From positions 1 to 64,000 of the forward strand of contig NZ_FYAU01000032.1 in assembly GCF_900185725.1 (NCBI RefSeq): a DNA stretch of 64,000 nucleotides, in the 5' to 3' direction. The notes under the pieces are model-generated. The model was given only the letters and a program-made list of their open reading frames with translations, did not search any database and had not been told where the DNA came from. The stretch is from Stappia sp. TSB10P1A (lineage in GTDB: Bacteria; Pseudomonadota; Alphaproteobacteria; Rhizobiales; Stappiaceae). The translations under genes and the position numbers were made by a program. The stretch's first letter is position 1. Each line of letters starts with the position of its first letter. Shown one piece after another: positions 28,299-37,416 of the stretch.

Positions 28299-30637
28299 GT
28301 GCGCCGTCCTTTCGATGGCCGCCCCCTCGGCGGCTGCCCGGTCTTGCCCGGGACACCGGCACTGCCGCTCTTGTGCTTGCGGCTGCGCGCGATGGTGCGC
28401 TCACGCGCATTCCTTCGCTTGTGATAGTGACCTTCGCTCAAAAGTTCAAACCGCAGCGCCCCCGCGTAAGGGGCCGCCTCGACCAGCCGGACCTCGACCC
28501 GGTCGCCAAGAGCGAAGGTTTCCCCGGTGGTTCGCCCGCTCATCGAATGCGACGATTCGTCGTAATGGTAATAGTCGGCGCCAAGGGTCGAGGCGGGCAC
28601 GAACCCGTCCGCGCCGGTGTCGTCGAGGCGGATGAACAGGCCCGACTTGACGACGCCGGAGATCCGCCCGGCGAAGCGCATGCCGACCTGATCGGCCAGC
28701 CACAGGGCGATCAGCCGGTCGATCGTGTCGCGCTCGGCCAGCATCGCCCGCCGCTCGGCCGCCGAGACGTCGGCGCCGATCATCTCCAGCCGCCCCTCCA
28801 TGCCGTCCGGCAGCCCGTCGTCGCCGAGCTTCAGCGCCCGGATCAGGCCGCGATGGACGATGAGATCGGCATAGCGGCGGATCGGCGAGGTGAAATGGGC
28901 GTAGCGGCGCAGGTTGAGGCCGAAATGGCCGATGTTCTGCGGCGAATATTCCGCCTGGGCCTGGCTGCGCAGGATCACCTGGTTGACCAGCTCGGCCTCC
29001 GGCGTGCCCTCGACCTTCCGCAGGATGCCGTTGAAAGCCGACGGGCGAATGCCGCCGCTCGAGGCAAGGCGGATGCCGAGCGTCCCCAGGAACTCCTTCA
29101 GCGCCTCCAGCTTTTCCGGGCTCGACGCGTCGTGGACGCGGTAGAGCAGCGGAACGCCGTGCTTCTCCAGCGTCTCGGCCGCCGCGACATTGGCCTGGAT
29201 CATGAATTCCTCGATCAGCTTGTGCGCGTCGAGGCGGGCCGGCACATGGACGCCGTCGACGGTGCCGTCCGGCTTCAGGCGGATCTTGCGCTCGGGCAGG
29301 TCGAGGTCGAGCGGCTCGCGCGCTTCGCGGCCGCGCTTCAGGCAGGCATAGGCGGCCCACAGCGGCCTCAGGACATCGTCCAGCACCGCATCGGCGACGA
29401 TGCCGCCCTCCCCGTCGATGGCCGCCTGTGCCTTGTCGTAGGAGATCTTCAGCGCCGAGCGCATCATCACCCGGTGGAAGCTGTGACGCAGCTTGCGCCC
29501 CTCCCCGTCGAAGACCATGCGCACGGCCATCGCCGGGCGCTCCTCGCCCTCCTTCAGCGAGCACAGCCCGTTGGACAGCGCCTCGGGCAGCATCGGGATC
29601 ACCCGGTCGGGGAAATAGACCGAATTGCCGCGCAGATGCGCCTCGCGGTCGAGCGGCTCGCCGGGGCGGACGTAATAGGCGACATCGGCGATGGCGACGG
29701 TGGCGATATAGCCGCCCTCGTTGGCCGGGTCGTCGTCGGCGACCGCATGCACCGCGTCGTCATGGTCCTTGGCGTCGGCCGGGTCGATGGTGATCAGCGG
29801 CAGCTTGCGCCAGTCCTCGCGGCCCGACAGGGTGGCGGGCGTCGCCGCCTCCGCCGCCTCGATCACCCGGTCGGGGAAGTCATGCGGGATGCCGTGGGTG
29901 TGCAGGGCGATCTCGGAGACCGCCATTTCCGAATGCATGGCGCCGATGCGGCGGACGATGCGCCCGCGCGGCAGCCCGTAGCGGCCGACCTTGGTGACCT
30001 GGGCGCCGACGAGGTCGCCGTCTACCGCGCCCTTGAGATCGCTCGTGTCGATCTCCAGTTCCTTCTGCTTGCGGTCGATCGGCTCCAGGAAGGTGCGCCC
30101 GCGCGCCTGGCGCAGGATGCCGAGGACGCTGGAGGACTGGCGTTCGAGCAGCTTGATGATACGGCCGGCGCGGGACGCCTCGTCCCCCGTCGGATCGCCG
30201 GTGACGCGCACCAGGAGCCGGTCGCCGAGGCCGGGCACGCGCACGTCGGACTTGTGCGGATCGGGCAGCACCAGGAGGCGCGGCGGCGTCCCGTGGTCGT
30301 CCTGGTCCCAGCTTGCCGGCTCGGCCAGCAGCTCGCCGTCGCTGTCGCGCCCGGTGACGACGACGACCAGCACCGGCGGCAGGTCGCCGGGGCGCGACAG
30401 GCGCTTCTGCCGCTTTTCCAGCAGCCCGTCATCGGCCATCTCGCGCAGCAGCCGCTTCAGATAGATGCGGGCCCCGCCGGTGATGCCGAAATGGCGGGCG
30501 ATCTCGCGCTTGCCGGCCATGCCGGGATTGTCGGCGAGGAAGGCCATGATCGCGTCACGGCCCGGCAGCTCCGCTGTGCCCTTGGTCTTTTCGCCCTTTT
30601 TCGCCGCGCGCGGACGTTTCGGCGCCTTGGTGCTCAA
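28295..30637 (-). CDS. rnr: Ribonuclease R
   Basis: A 780-residue 3'-5' exoribonuclease degrading structured RNA. It has an N-terminal helix-turn-helix region (AGKREIARHFGITGGARIYL), cold-shock domains, and the RNB catalytic core: LPLITIDPADAKDHDDAVHA (metal-binding aspartates), YYVRPGEPLDREAHLRGNSV, YFPDRVIPMLPEALSNGLCS. A C-terminal S1 domain follows (FAGRISGVVKSGLFIRLDDT), then a basic tail. I place the start at the TTG overlapping the topA stop (TTGA). No ATG is available before the conserved region and the upstream frame is Gln/Gly/Arg-rich shadow. Confidence 0.93.
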   Translation of the reverse strand: MSTKAPKRPRAAKKGEKTKGTAELPGRDAIMAFLADNPGMAGKREIARHFGITGGARIYLKRLLREMADDGLLEKRQKRLSRPGDLPPVLVVVVTGRDSDGELLAEPASWDQDDHGTPPRLLVLPDPHKSDVRVPGLGDRLLVRVTGDPTGDEASRAGRIIKLLERQSSSVLGILRQARGRTFLEPIDRKQKELEIDTSDLKGAVDGDLVGAQVTKVGRYGLPRGRIVRRIGAMHSEMAVSEIALHTHGIPHDFPDRVIEAAEAATPATLSGREDWRKLPLITIDPADAKDHDDAVHAVADDDPANEGGYIATVAIADVAYYVRPGEPLDREAHLRGNSVYFPDRVIPMLPEALSNGLCSLKEGEERPAMAVRMVFDGEGRKLRHSFHRVMMRSALKISYDKAQAAIDGEGGIVADAVLDDVLRPLWAAYACLKRGREAREPLDLDLPERKIRLKPDGTVDGVHVPARLDAHKLIEEFMIQANVAAAETLEKHGVPLLYRVHDASSPEKLEALKEFLGTLGIRLASSGGIRPSAFNGILRKVEGTPEAELVNQVILRSQAQAEYSPQNIGHFGLNLRRYAHFTSPIRRYADLIVHRGLIRALKLGDDGLPDGMEGRLEMIGADVSAAERRAMLAERDTIDRLIALWLADQVGMRFAGRISGVVKSGLFIRLDDTGADGFVPASTLGADYYHYDESSHSMSGRTTGETFALGDRVEVRLVEAAPYAGALRFELLSEGHYHKRRNARERTIARSRKHKSGSAGVPGKTGQPPRGRPSKGRRT

Positions 30638-33333
30638 GAAGCGCCATCCGCGGCGGCGCTCGCCTTCTTCGGCTTCGCCGCCGGTTTCTTGGCTGCTGTC
30701 GTTTTCGCGGCGGGCTTCTTCGCCGGCGCCTTCTTCGCGGCGGGCTCCTTCTTGGGCGCAGCCTTCTTGGCGCCCTTGCCCGACTTGCCGGCCTTGGCGT
30801 TGACGATCTCGATCGCCTCTTCCAGCGTCACCGTCATCGGGTCCTTGCCCTTGGGCAGGGTGGCGTTGACCTTCGCCCACTTGACGTAAGGCCCATAGCG
30901 GCCGTCCTGCACGGTGATCGGCCCGCCGTCCGGATGCGCGCCGAGCTCCTTCAGCGGGGCGGCGGCAGCGCCGCCGCGCGTCGACTTCGCGCGCTTCTGG
31001 GCCAGCGCATCGACCGCGCGGTTGATGCCGACGGAGAACACCTCGTCGGCGCTTTCCAGATTGGCATAGGTGCCGTCATGCAGCACGAAGGGGCCGTAGC
31101 GGCCGATGCCGGCGGAGATGATCTTGCCGTCCTCGGGATGCGGGCCGACCTCGCGCGGCAGCGACAGAAGCTGCAGGGCCTTGTCGAGATCCATATCGGC
31201 GACCTGCCAGCCGCGCGGCAGCGAGGCGCGCTTCGGCTTGGCCTCCTCGCCGAGCTGGACATAGGGGCCGAACCGCCCGGAGCGCAGGGTGACGTCGAGG
31301 CCGCTCGCCGGGTCCTGGCCGAGCAGCTTCGGGCCGTCGGCGATCTCCGCATCGCCCTCCTCGCCGCCGCCGGCGGCCGAAAGCTGGCGCGTGTAGCCGC
31401 AATGGGGCGGGTTCTCGTTGGGAACCTTGCCCTCCAGCTTGTCCTTGTCGTAGTTCGAGCAGCCGACAAAGGCGCCGAAGCGGCTGACCTTCAGCGACAG
31501 GCGGCCGGAGCCGCAGACCGGACACTTGCGCGGATCCTCGCCATTGCCCGTGTCCGGGAAGACATGGGCGGCCAGCATCTCGTTCAGCGCGTCCAGCACC
31601 TGCGACACGCGCAGGTCCTTGGTGTCGTGCACCGAGAGGGAGAAGTCCTTCCAGAAATCGCGCAAGACATCCTTCCACGACAGTTCGCCGGCCGAGATGC
31701 GGTCGAGCTTTTCCTCCAGTTCCGCCGTGAAGTCGTATTCGACATAGCGGTTGAAGAAGCTTTCCAGGAAGGCGGTGACGAGCCGGCCCTTGTCCTGCGG
31801 GATCAGGCGCTTGCCGTCGAGCGTGACATAGTCGCGGTCGCGCAGGGTCTGCAGCGTCGAGGCATAGGTCGAGGGGCGGCCGATGCCGAGCTCTTCCATC
31901 TTCTTGACCAATGTCGCCTCGGTGAAGCGGGCCGGCGGCTCGGTGAAGTGCTGCGCGGTCTCGATCGACTGGCGCTCCACCTTCTCGCCCTCGCTCATGG
32001 CCGGCAGGCGGCGGGCGTCCTCGTCCTCTTCGTCGTCGCGGCCCTCCTGATAGAGGGCGAGGAAGCCGTCGAACCGCACGACCGAGCCGGTGGCGCGCAG
32101 GGTCGCCGACCCGCCAGCGCCGCTCGCGTCGATATCGACCGTGGTGCGCTCCAGCACGGCGGATTCCATCTGCGAGGCGATGGTGCGCTTCCACACCAGC
32201 TCGTAGAGCCGGGCGGCATCGGGATCGAGATAGCGGGCAACGTCGCGCGGGCGGCGGGTCAGGTCGGTCGGGCGGATCGCCTCGTGCGCCTCCTGGGCGT
32301 TCTTCGCCTTGGAGGAGTAGTGGCGCGGCTTTTCCGGAACGTAAGTGTCGCCGTAGTCCTTGCCGATCACCTTGCGGGCCGAGGCGATGGCCTCGCCGGC
32401 GATCTGCACGCCGTCGGTTCGCATATAGGTGATGAGGCCGACGGTCTCGCCGCCGATATCGGCGCCTTCATACAGCTTCTGGGCGATCTGCATGGTGCGG
32501 GCGGCAGCGAAGCCGTATTTGCGCGAGGCTTCCTGCTGCAGGGTCGAGGTGGTGAAGGGCGCGGCCGGATGACGGCGCTGCGGCTTCGATTCAACGCTCG
32601 CAACCTTCAGCGAGGCAGCGCGCAGGAAGGCGGCGATCCTGTTCGCCTGCTCCTCGTTGGCGATGTCGAGGCGGCCGAGCTTCTTGCCGTCGAAGGCGGC
32701 GATGCGCGCCTGGAAGCCAGCGCCGCCCGCCGTCGTCAGATTGGCCAGCACCGACCAGTATTCCTGGCGCACGAAGCGCTCGATCTCGGCCTCGCGGTCG
32801 CAGACGAGGCGCAGGGCGACCGACTGCACGCGGCCGGCCGAGCGGGCGCCCGGCAGCTTGCGCCACAGCACCGGCGACAGGGTGAAGCCGACGAGATAGT
32901 CGAGCGCGCGGCGGGCCAGATAGGCATCGACCAGCGGCTCGTCGAGCTCGCGCGGATTGGCCATCGCGTCGAGCACGGACTTCTTGGTGATGGCGTTGAA
33001 GACGACGCGCTGGACCGGCTTGTCCTTCAGCGCCTTCTTCTGCCGCAGCACCTCGAGCACATGCCAGGAAATCGCCTCGCCCTCGCGGTCGGGGTCGGTC
33101 GCGAGGATCAGGCGGTCGGCATCCTTGACGGCGCGGACGATGTCGTTGAGGCGCTTCTGCGACTTCGCATCGACATCCCAGGTCATCGCGAAATCTTCGT
33201 CGGGCAGCACGGAACCGTCCTTGGGAGGCAGGTCGCGGACATGGCCGTAGGAGGCGAGGACCTGATAATCCGAGCCAAGATACTTGTTGATGGTCTTGGC
33301 CTTGGCCGGCGATTCCACAATGACGATATTCAT
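30634..33333 (-). CDS. topA: DNA topoisomerase I (type IA)
   Basis: An 899-residue enzyme that relaxes negative supercoils. TOPRIM domain: MNIVIVESPAKAKTINKYLG and LILATDPDREGEAISWHVLE. Catalytic Tyr303 is in GLITYMRTDGVQI. A zinc-finger region (KCPVCGSGRLSLKVSRFGAF, VGCSNY) is followed by several topoisomerase C-terminal repeats (RFGPYVQLGEE, RYGPFVLHDG, RYGPYVKWAK). The end is a Lys/Ala/Pro-rich histone-like tail of about 50 residues. The ATG at 33333 discards an Arg-rich upstream extension. It is first in the topA-rnr-DUF983-nudix operon. Confidence 0.97.
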   Translation of the reverse strand: MNIVIVESPAKAKTINKYLGSDYQVLASYGHVRDLPPKDGSVLPDEDFAMTWDVDAKSQKRLNDIVRAVKDADRLILATDPDREGEAISWHVLEVLRQKKALKDKPVQRVVFNAITKKSVLDAMANPRELDEPLVDAYLARRALDYLVGFTLSPVLWRKLPGARSAGRVQSVALRLVCDREAEIERFVRQEYWSVLANLTTAGGAGFQARIAAFDGKKLGRLDIANEEQANRIAAFLRAASLKVASVESKPQRRHPAAPFTTSTLQQEASRKYGFAAARTMQIAQKLYEGADIGGETVGLITYMRTDGVQIAGEAIASARKVIGKDYGDTYVPEKPRHYSSKAKNAQEAHEAIRPTDLTRRPRDVARYLDPDAARLYELVWKRTIASQMESAVLERTTVDIDASGAGGSATLRATGSVVRFDGFLALYQEGRDDEEDEDARRLPAMSEGEKVERQSIETAQHFTEPPARFTEATLVKKMEELGIGRPSTYASTLQTLRDRDYVTLDGKRLIPQDKGRLVTAFLESFFNRYVEYDFTAELEEKLDRISAGELSWKDVLRDFWKDFSLSVHDTKDLRVSQVLDALNEMLAAHVFPDTGNGEDPRKCPVCGSGRLSLKVSRFGAFVGCSNYDKDKLEGKVPNENPPHCGYTRQLSAAGGGEEGDAEIADGPKLLGQDPASGLDVTLRSGRFGPYVQLGEEAKPKRASLPRGWQVADMDLDKALQLLSLPREVGPHPEDGKIISAGIGRYGPFVLHDGTYANLESADEVFSVGINRAVDALAQKRAKSTRGGAAAAPLKELGAHPDGGPITVQDGRYGPYVKWAKVNATLPKGKDPMTVTLEEAIEIVNAKAGKSGKGAKKAAPKKEPAAKKAPAKKPAAKTTAAKKPAAKPKKASAAADGAS

Positions 33334-33656
33334 GAGACCCCAAACAGGAAAACGGGTGCGCCGACCCGTCCGGACGGCGCCTTGCAACGGATACGGCCTG
33401 CGCGACTGACGCGGGACGATCCCTCAAATCTATGGCCGCTGTCAAATGACCTTTCCGACGAGGCGGGTCAAGGGCGGCACGGCGACGCGCAGCGACAGGG
33501 TGCGGCAGCGGCACCAGCAGAAGGGCGTGACGCGAAGCGGCGGCAGGTCGCAGCCTCAGGGCCGTTGCGCCCGCCCCGCCCGGTCCTGTAAGGAGAACAT
33601 GCCGTTGGGGGGGCATATACCCGGTCGGCACGTCTTGGCTCACACGGGTGCATGTC
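33334..33656. other. Divergent region between topA and the lipoprotein gene
   Basis: No gene is supported. It carries the promoters of both flanking genes, though no strong hexamer pair stood out. A good ribosome site (AAGGAGAAC) precedes an ATG at 33599, whose frame overlaps the lipoprotein gene out of phase and gives Arg/Pro-rich text. I take this frame as spurious. Confidence 0.5.
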
Positions 33657-34298
33657 ATGAAATATGTTCTTCACGCAGCCTTGCTGCTGCTCGGCGCGGG
33701 CCTTCTCGCCGGCTGCGAAACCGTTTCCAAGGAACAATGCCTTGCCGGCGACTGGAGCGAGATCGGCCGCGCTCACGCCGCCCAGGGCTACCCGTCCTCG
33801 CGTTTCGAGGACGTGACCAAGGATTGCGGCCGCCACGGCGTCACCCCCGATCCGCAGGCCTATATGAGCGGCTGGAGCGAAGGCGTGCTGCTCTACTGCA
33901 CCCCGCTGAACGGCTTCAACCTCGGCCAGCAGAACACCAGCCTGTCGCCGATCTGCCCGCCCAACCTTGCCGGCGAGGCCGAGCGCGCCCACCGGCTCGG
34001 CCAGCGGCTGTGGTCCTCGCGCGACCGCCTCACCAGTCTGGAGCGGCGCATCGACGAGCGCCAGCGCGAGATCGACCGCCTCAACGCCGACCTTGGCCGG
34101 GTCAACTGCAGCGACAAGTCGGGCGACGAGCTGACCACCTGCCGCAACCGCCAGAACGACCTGCGCCAGAAGGTGCAGGACGCCCGCTTCAACATCCAGG
34201 AAGCCCGTTTCGAGCTGAACGACCGGCGCCGCGACTATGAAGCGACCAGATGGCAGGTGGAGGAGGAAGCCCGCCGCACGATCCCCGGCTACCGCTAG
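33657..34298 (+). CDS. DUF2799 lipoprotein
   Basis: A 213-residue predicted outer-membrane or periplasmic lipoprotein. The signal peptide ends in the lipobox LLAGC with Cys20 as the lipidated residue. The DUF2799 core follows: CLAGDWSEIGRAHAAQGYPS, YMSGWSEGVLLYCTPLNGF. The second half (about 110-205) is highly charged and predicted coiled coil (DRLTSLERRIDERQREIDRL, QKVQDARFNIQEARFELNDR). Function unknown; a cell-envelope role is reasonable. GTG at 33648 is an alternative start. Confidence 0.85.
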   Translation: MKYVLHAALLLLGAGLLAGCETVSKEQCLAGDWSEIGRAHAAQGYPSSRFEDVTKDCGRHGVTPDPQAYMSGWSEGVLLYCTPLNGFNLGQQNTSLSPICPPNLAGEAERAHRLGQRLWSSRDRLTSLERRIDERQREIDRLNADLGRVNCSDKSGDELTTCRNRQNDLRQKVQDARFNIQEARFELNDRRRDYEATRWQVEEEARRTIPGYR

Positions 34299-34313
34299 GA
34301 GGACGCCTGGGGC

Positions 34314-35819
34314 TCAGCCGGTGCGGGCGCCGCGGCCGGACGACGGCGCCGGAGCGGCCTCGCCCGCCGGAGCGCTGTCGGGACGGCCGGCCGGCGCATG
34401 GTCCATTCGGGTCTGCGCCTCGGCCTGCTCCATTCGGGTCTGCTCCCCGGACTGCTCCCCGGACTGCTCCAGCGCCACGCGGTTGCGCCCCTCGCCCTTG
34501 GCCCGGTACAGCGCCTGGTCGGCGCGCTTGAGCATCTTCGGGCCGCTGTCGCCCGTTCCCCGATAGCTGGCGACGCCGATGCTGACGGTCACCAGCATCT
34601 CGTCGTCGGACGGCAGGCGGAAGGGCTCGGCCTCGATGACCTTGCGCAGCCGCTCGGCGATGCCGGCGGCCTTGTCCAGGTCCGTCTCCGGCATCAGCAT
34701 GACGAATTCCTCGCCGCCGAACCGGCAGGCGAGATCGAGGCTGCGGGTGTGCGAGCGCAGCCGCCGCGCCACGTCGCGGATCACCCTGTCGCCGGCGTCA
34801 TGGCCGTGCAGGTCGTTGATCCGCTTGAAATGGTCGATATCGACCAGCATCAGCGCCAAGGGCAGGCCGGCCTCCGCCGCCTGGCGCAATTCGCTCGCCA
34901 GATGCGTCTCCAGATAGCGCCGGTTGCGCAGGCCCGACAGCGGATCGGTGACCGCCATCGCCAGGGTCTGCTCGACATCCGCCGCCAGCCGGTCCATCGC
35001 CCGCTTGCGGCTGACCTGGGTGCGCACCCGGATCAGCAGTTCGGTCTTGTCGATCGGCCGCGCGACATGGTCGTTGACGCCGAGATCGAGCCCCCGCGTC
35101 ACCCGCGCGGTGTCGTCCGCATCGGCGATCAAGACGATCGGCACCAGCCGCGTGCGCTCCAGCGAGCGCAGTTGCGAGACGAGGCGCAGGGCGTCGTAGC
35201 CGGCCATGCGCAGGTTGATCAGGATCGTGTCGTAGCCGCCATCGGCGGCGCCCAGCAGCGCCTGCGGCGCGGAGGGCTCGACCACCACGTCGTAGTCGCG
35301 CGCGAGCGCGGCAGCGAGCCGCTCGGCCGAGGCGGGCCGGTCATCGACGACGAGCACGCAGGCTGGCGCCTCGCCGGCCGGGTCGAAGTCGCTGGCAAGG
35401 CCGAATTGCGATCCGGTCTGGGCGCGCAGGCGCAACTCGTCGCTGAGCCGCTTGAGGCCGATCAGGTTGCGCACCCGCGCCACCAGCGCGACATCGTTGA
35501 CCGGTTTGGTGAGAAATTCGTCGGCCCCGGCGCGCAGGCCGCGGATCCGGTCCTCGGCCCCGTCCAGCGCGGTGATCAGCACCACCGGGATATGGGCGCT
35601 GCGCGGGTCGGTCTTGATCCGCCGGCAGACCTCGAACCCGTCGAGGCCGGGCATCATCACGTCGAGCAGCACGATGTCGCAGGGCCAGCCGGCGAGGATC
35701 TCCAGCGCCTGGGCGCCGCTCACGGCGGAGCGGACCTCGAAATACTCGGCGCCGAGCCGGGCTTCCAGAAGCCTCACATTCGCCTTGACGTCGTCGACGA
35801 CGAGAATGCGCCCGCTCAT
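34314..35819 (-). CDS. pleD: PleD-type response regulator diguanylate cyclase
   Basis: A 501-residue protein with REC-REC-GGDEF layout. The first receiver has Asp53 in LLDVMMPG. The second is degenerate: ILINLRMAG has Asn at the phosphorylation position, as in adaptor receivers. The cyclase domain carries DIDHFKRINDLHGHDAGD, FGGEEFVMLMPE (active GGEEF) and an RSLD inhibitory site five residues before it. The tail after the cyclase is a Gln/Glu/Met-rich repeat followed by a Pro/Ala-rich end, absent from compact relatives. DivK and PleD are linked in cell polarity control. Here PleD lies 27 bases downstream of divK. Confidence 0.95.
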   Translation of the reverse strand: MSGRILVVDDVKANVRLLEARLGAEYFEVRSAVSGAQALEILAGWPCDIVLLDVMMPGLDGFEVCRRIKTDPRSAHIPVVLITALDGAEDRIRGLRAGADEFLTKPVNDVALVARVRNLIGLKRLSDELRLRAQTGSQFGLASDFDPAGEAPACVLVVDDRPASAERLAAALARDYDVVVEPSAPQALLGAADGGYDTILINLRMAGYDALRLVSQLRSLERTRLVPIVLIADADDTARVTRGLDLGVNDHVARPIDKTELLIRVRTQVSRKRAMDRLAADVEQTLAMAVTDPLSGLRNRRYLETHLASELRQAAEAGLPLALMLVDIDHFKRINDLHGHDAGDRVIRDVARRLRSHTRSLDLACRFGGEEFVMLMPETDLDKAAGIAERLRKVIEAEPFRLPSDDEMLVTVSIGVASYRGTGDSGPKMLKRADQALYRAKGEGRNRVALEQSGEQSGEQTRMEQAEAQTRMDHAPAGRPDSAPAGEAAPAPSSGRGARTG

Positions 35820-35846
35820 GCCCGCCCGTTGGCCCCCGTCCGTCGG

Positions 35847-36215
35847 TCAGTCGCCCAGATAGGAACGAACGGTTTCCAGGAACTTGGCGACCGAGATCGG
35901 CTTGGAGATATAGGCCTCGCAGCCGCCCTGCCGGATCCGCTCCTCGTCCCCCTTCATGGCGAAGGCGGTGACGGCGATGACCGGGATCGCCTTGAGGTCG
36001 TCGTCTTCCTTGATCCACTTGGTGACTTCGAGGCCGGAAACCTCCGGCAACTGGATGTCCATGAGAATCAGTTGCGGACGATGCTCGCGCGCCAGCTCCA
36101 GCGCTTCCATCCCCGTGCGGGTCTGCAGCGTCTGATAGCCATGCGCCTCGAGAAGATCGTGAAACAGCTTCATGTTGAGTTCGTTATCCTCAACAATCAG
36201 CACGGTTTTAGCCAT
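35847..36215 (-). CDS. divK: Single-domain response regulator DivK
   Basis: A 122-residue receiver with no output domain. [20 protein letters not shown] holds the acidic pocket, Asp53 lies in [12 protein letters not shown], and [17 protein letters not shown] and [14 protein letters not shown] give the Thr and Lys switch residues. Sequence and position before pleD identify DivK, which controls polar differentiation and the CtrA pathway in alphaproteobacteria. Confidence 0.96.
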   Translation of the reverse strand: MAKTVLIVEDNELNMKLFHDLLEAHGYQTLQTRTGMEALELAREHRPQLILMDIQLPEVSGLEVTKWIKEDDDLKAIPVIAVTAFAMKGDEERIRQGGCEAYISKPISVAKFLETVRSYLGD

Positions 36216-36371
36216 AGTATTCGCCTTCGTCCCCGCGCCCGGCCTACCCGCGGCTCACATGCCGGCACGAGACCCGTGCCGGCTTGGCGAGAGCGTGACT
36301 GGCGTCGGCCCCTTACCCACGATAGGTACCATATATCGTAGAGGGAATTCGTTTCGGAAAGGCAAACGCGA

Positions 36372-36701
36372 ATGATCGCGCGGCATTCATCCCGGCTGGG
36401 ACCCGAGGAAGCGGAGGCGGTCGCCGCCGACGCGCTCGGCTATCTCGCCCATGACATGGAGCATCTCGGCCGCTTCCTGGCTCTCGCCGGCATCGGCCCG
36501 GCGGAGCTGCGCCAGGCGGCGAGCGAGCCCGGCTTCCTGATCGGCGTGCTGGAATTCTACATGGGCCACGAGGCCCTGCTGCTCGCCTTCTGCGAGGCGC
36601 GCGGCCTGCGCCCGACCACCATCGCCACCGCCCGCCACGCGCTCGATACCGCCCATGGCGCGGACGGCTTCGGGGACGGATCCGGGGACAGCGGCGCATG
36701 A
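36372..36701 (+). CDS. DUF3572 family protein
   Basis: A 109-residue protein matching DUF3572: AVAADALGYLAHDMEHLGRF, LALAGIGPAELRQAASEPGF, LIGVLEFYMGHEALLLAFCE. All-helical and cytoplasmic, function unknown. It is divergent from divK and overlaps the following HAD-like gene by four bases (ATGA). Confidence 0.9.
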   Translation: MIARHSSRLGPEEAEAVAADALGYLAHDMEHLGRFLALAGIGPAELRQAASEPGFLIGVLEFYMGHEALLLAFCEARGLRPTTIATARHALDTAHGADGFGDGSGDSGA

Positions 36702-37378
36702 GCGCGCCGACCCCGGTGCTGCCGGCAACGCTCGACCAGATCCGCCGGCTGCACGCGGCACAGCCCGCGCGCCCTGCCCGGCCGCTGGTCATCTGCGACG
36801 TCGACGAGGTGGCGCTGCTGTTCCTCGTCCATCTGGAGGAGCATATGGGCCGCTCCGGCCACCGCTTCCTCAGCCACGACTACAAGCTCACCGGCAACAT
36901 CGCCGATGCCGCCGGCACGCTGCTGGAGGCGGTGGTGGTGCGGGCGCTGATCCAGGCCTTCTTCGACGAATGGGTCGAGCGGCAGCAGCCGGTGCCGGGC
37001 GCCGCCGACGCGCTGGCCGGCCTTGCCGGGGTCGCCGACGTGGTGTTCCTCACCAACCTGCCCGGCGACTGGAACCGCGAGGGCCGCATCCGCACCCTCA
37101 CCAGCCACGGCATGACCTATCCGCTCATCACCAATTCCGGCCCCAAGGGCGGCGCGGTGGCAGCCCTTGCCGCCGGGCGCAGCGCGCCGGTCGTCTTCAT
37201 CGACGACAGCCCCGCCAATATCCGCTCGGTGCGCGACAGCCATGCGGGCAGCACCCTGGTGCATTTCATCGCCGACCGGCGCTTCTTCGCCGGGGCGGAG
37301 GATATCGCGGGAACCGGCCTCAAGACCCATGACTGGAACACGGCGGCAACGTATATTCGCCAGGTGATCGGCGGCTGA
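36698..37378 (+). CDS. HAD-superfamily-like hydrolase, unknown substrate
   Basis: A 226-residue protein with weak but ordered HAD motifs: [20 protein letters not shown] (motif I, DxD), [11 protein letters not shown] (motif II), a Lys in SGPKGGAV (motif III) and [14 protein letters not shown] (motif IV). A helical cap lies between motifs I and II. Probably a phosphatase or phosphotransferase. It is coupled to DUF3572 and followed 38 bases later by dinB, so the three may be one transcript. Confidence 0.78.
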   Translation: MSAPTPVLPATLDQIRRLHAAQPARPARPLVICDVDEVALLFLVHLEEHMGRSGHRFLSHDYKLTGNIADAAGTLLEAVVVRALIQAFFDEWVERQQPVPGAADALAGLAGVADVVFLTNLPGDWNREGRIRTLTSHGMTYPLITNSGPKGGAVAALAAGRSAPVVFIDDSPANIRSVRDSHAGSTLVHFIADRRFFAGAEDIAGTGLKTHDWNTAATYIRQVIGG

Positions 37379-37416
37379 GAGCCCACCCCGCCGCCGAAGG
37401 ACCGGAGCCGCGGGAC

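Noticed and set aside
33599-34240. Frame with a good AAGGAG site overlapping the lipoprotein gene
   Set aside because: The encoded text is almost entirely Arg, Pro and Ala. The overlapping lipoprotein has a lipobox and family match. The ribosome site may be chance or act on the lipoprotein transcript.
34398-36341. A 647-codon frame antisense to pleD and divK
   Set aside because: Asp/Leu/Gln-rich shadow. The genes on the other strand carry clear motifs.
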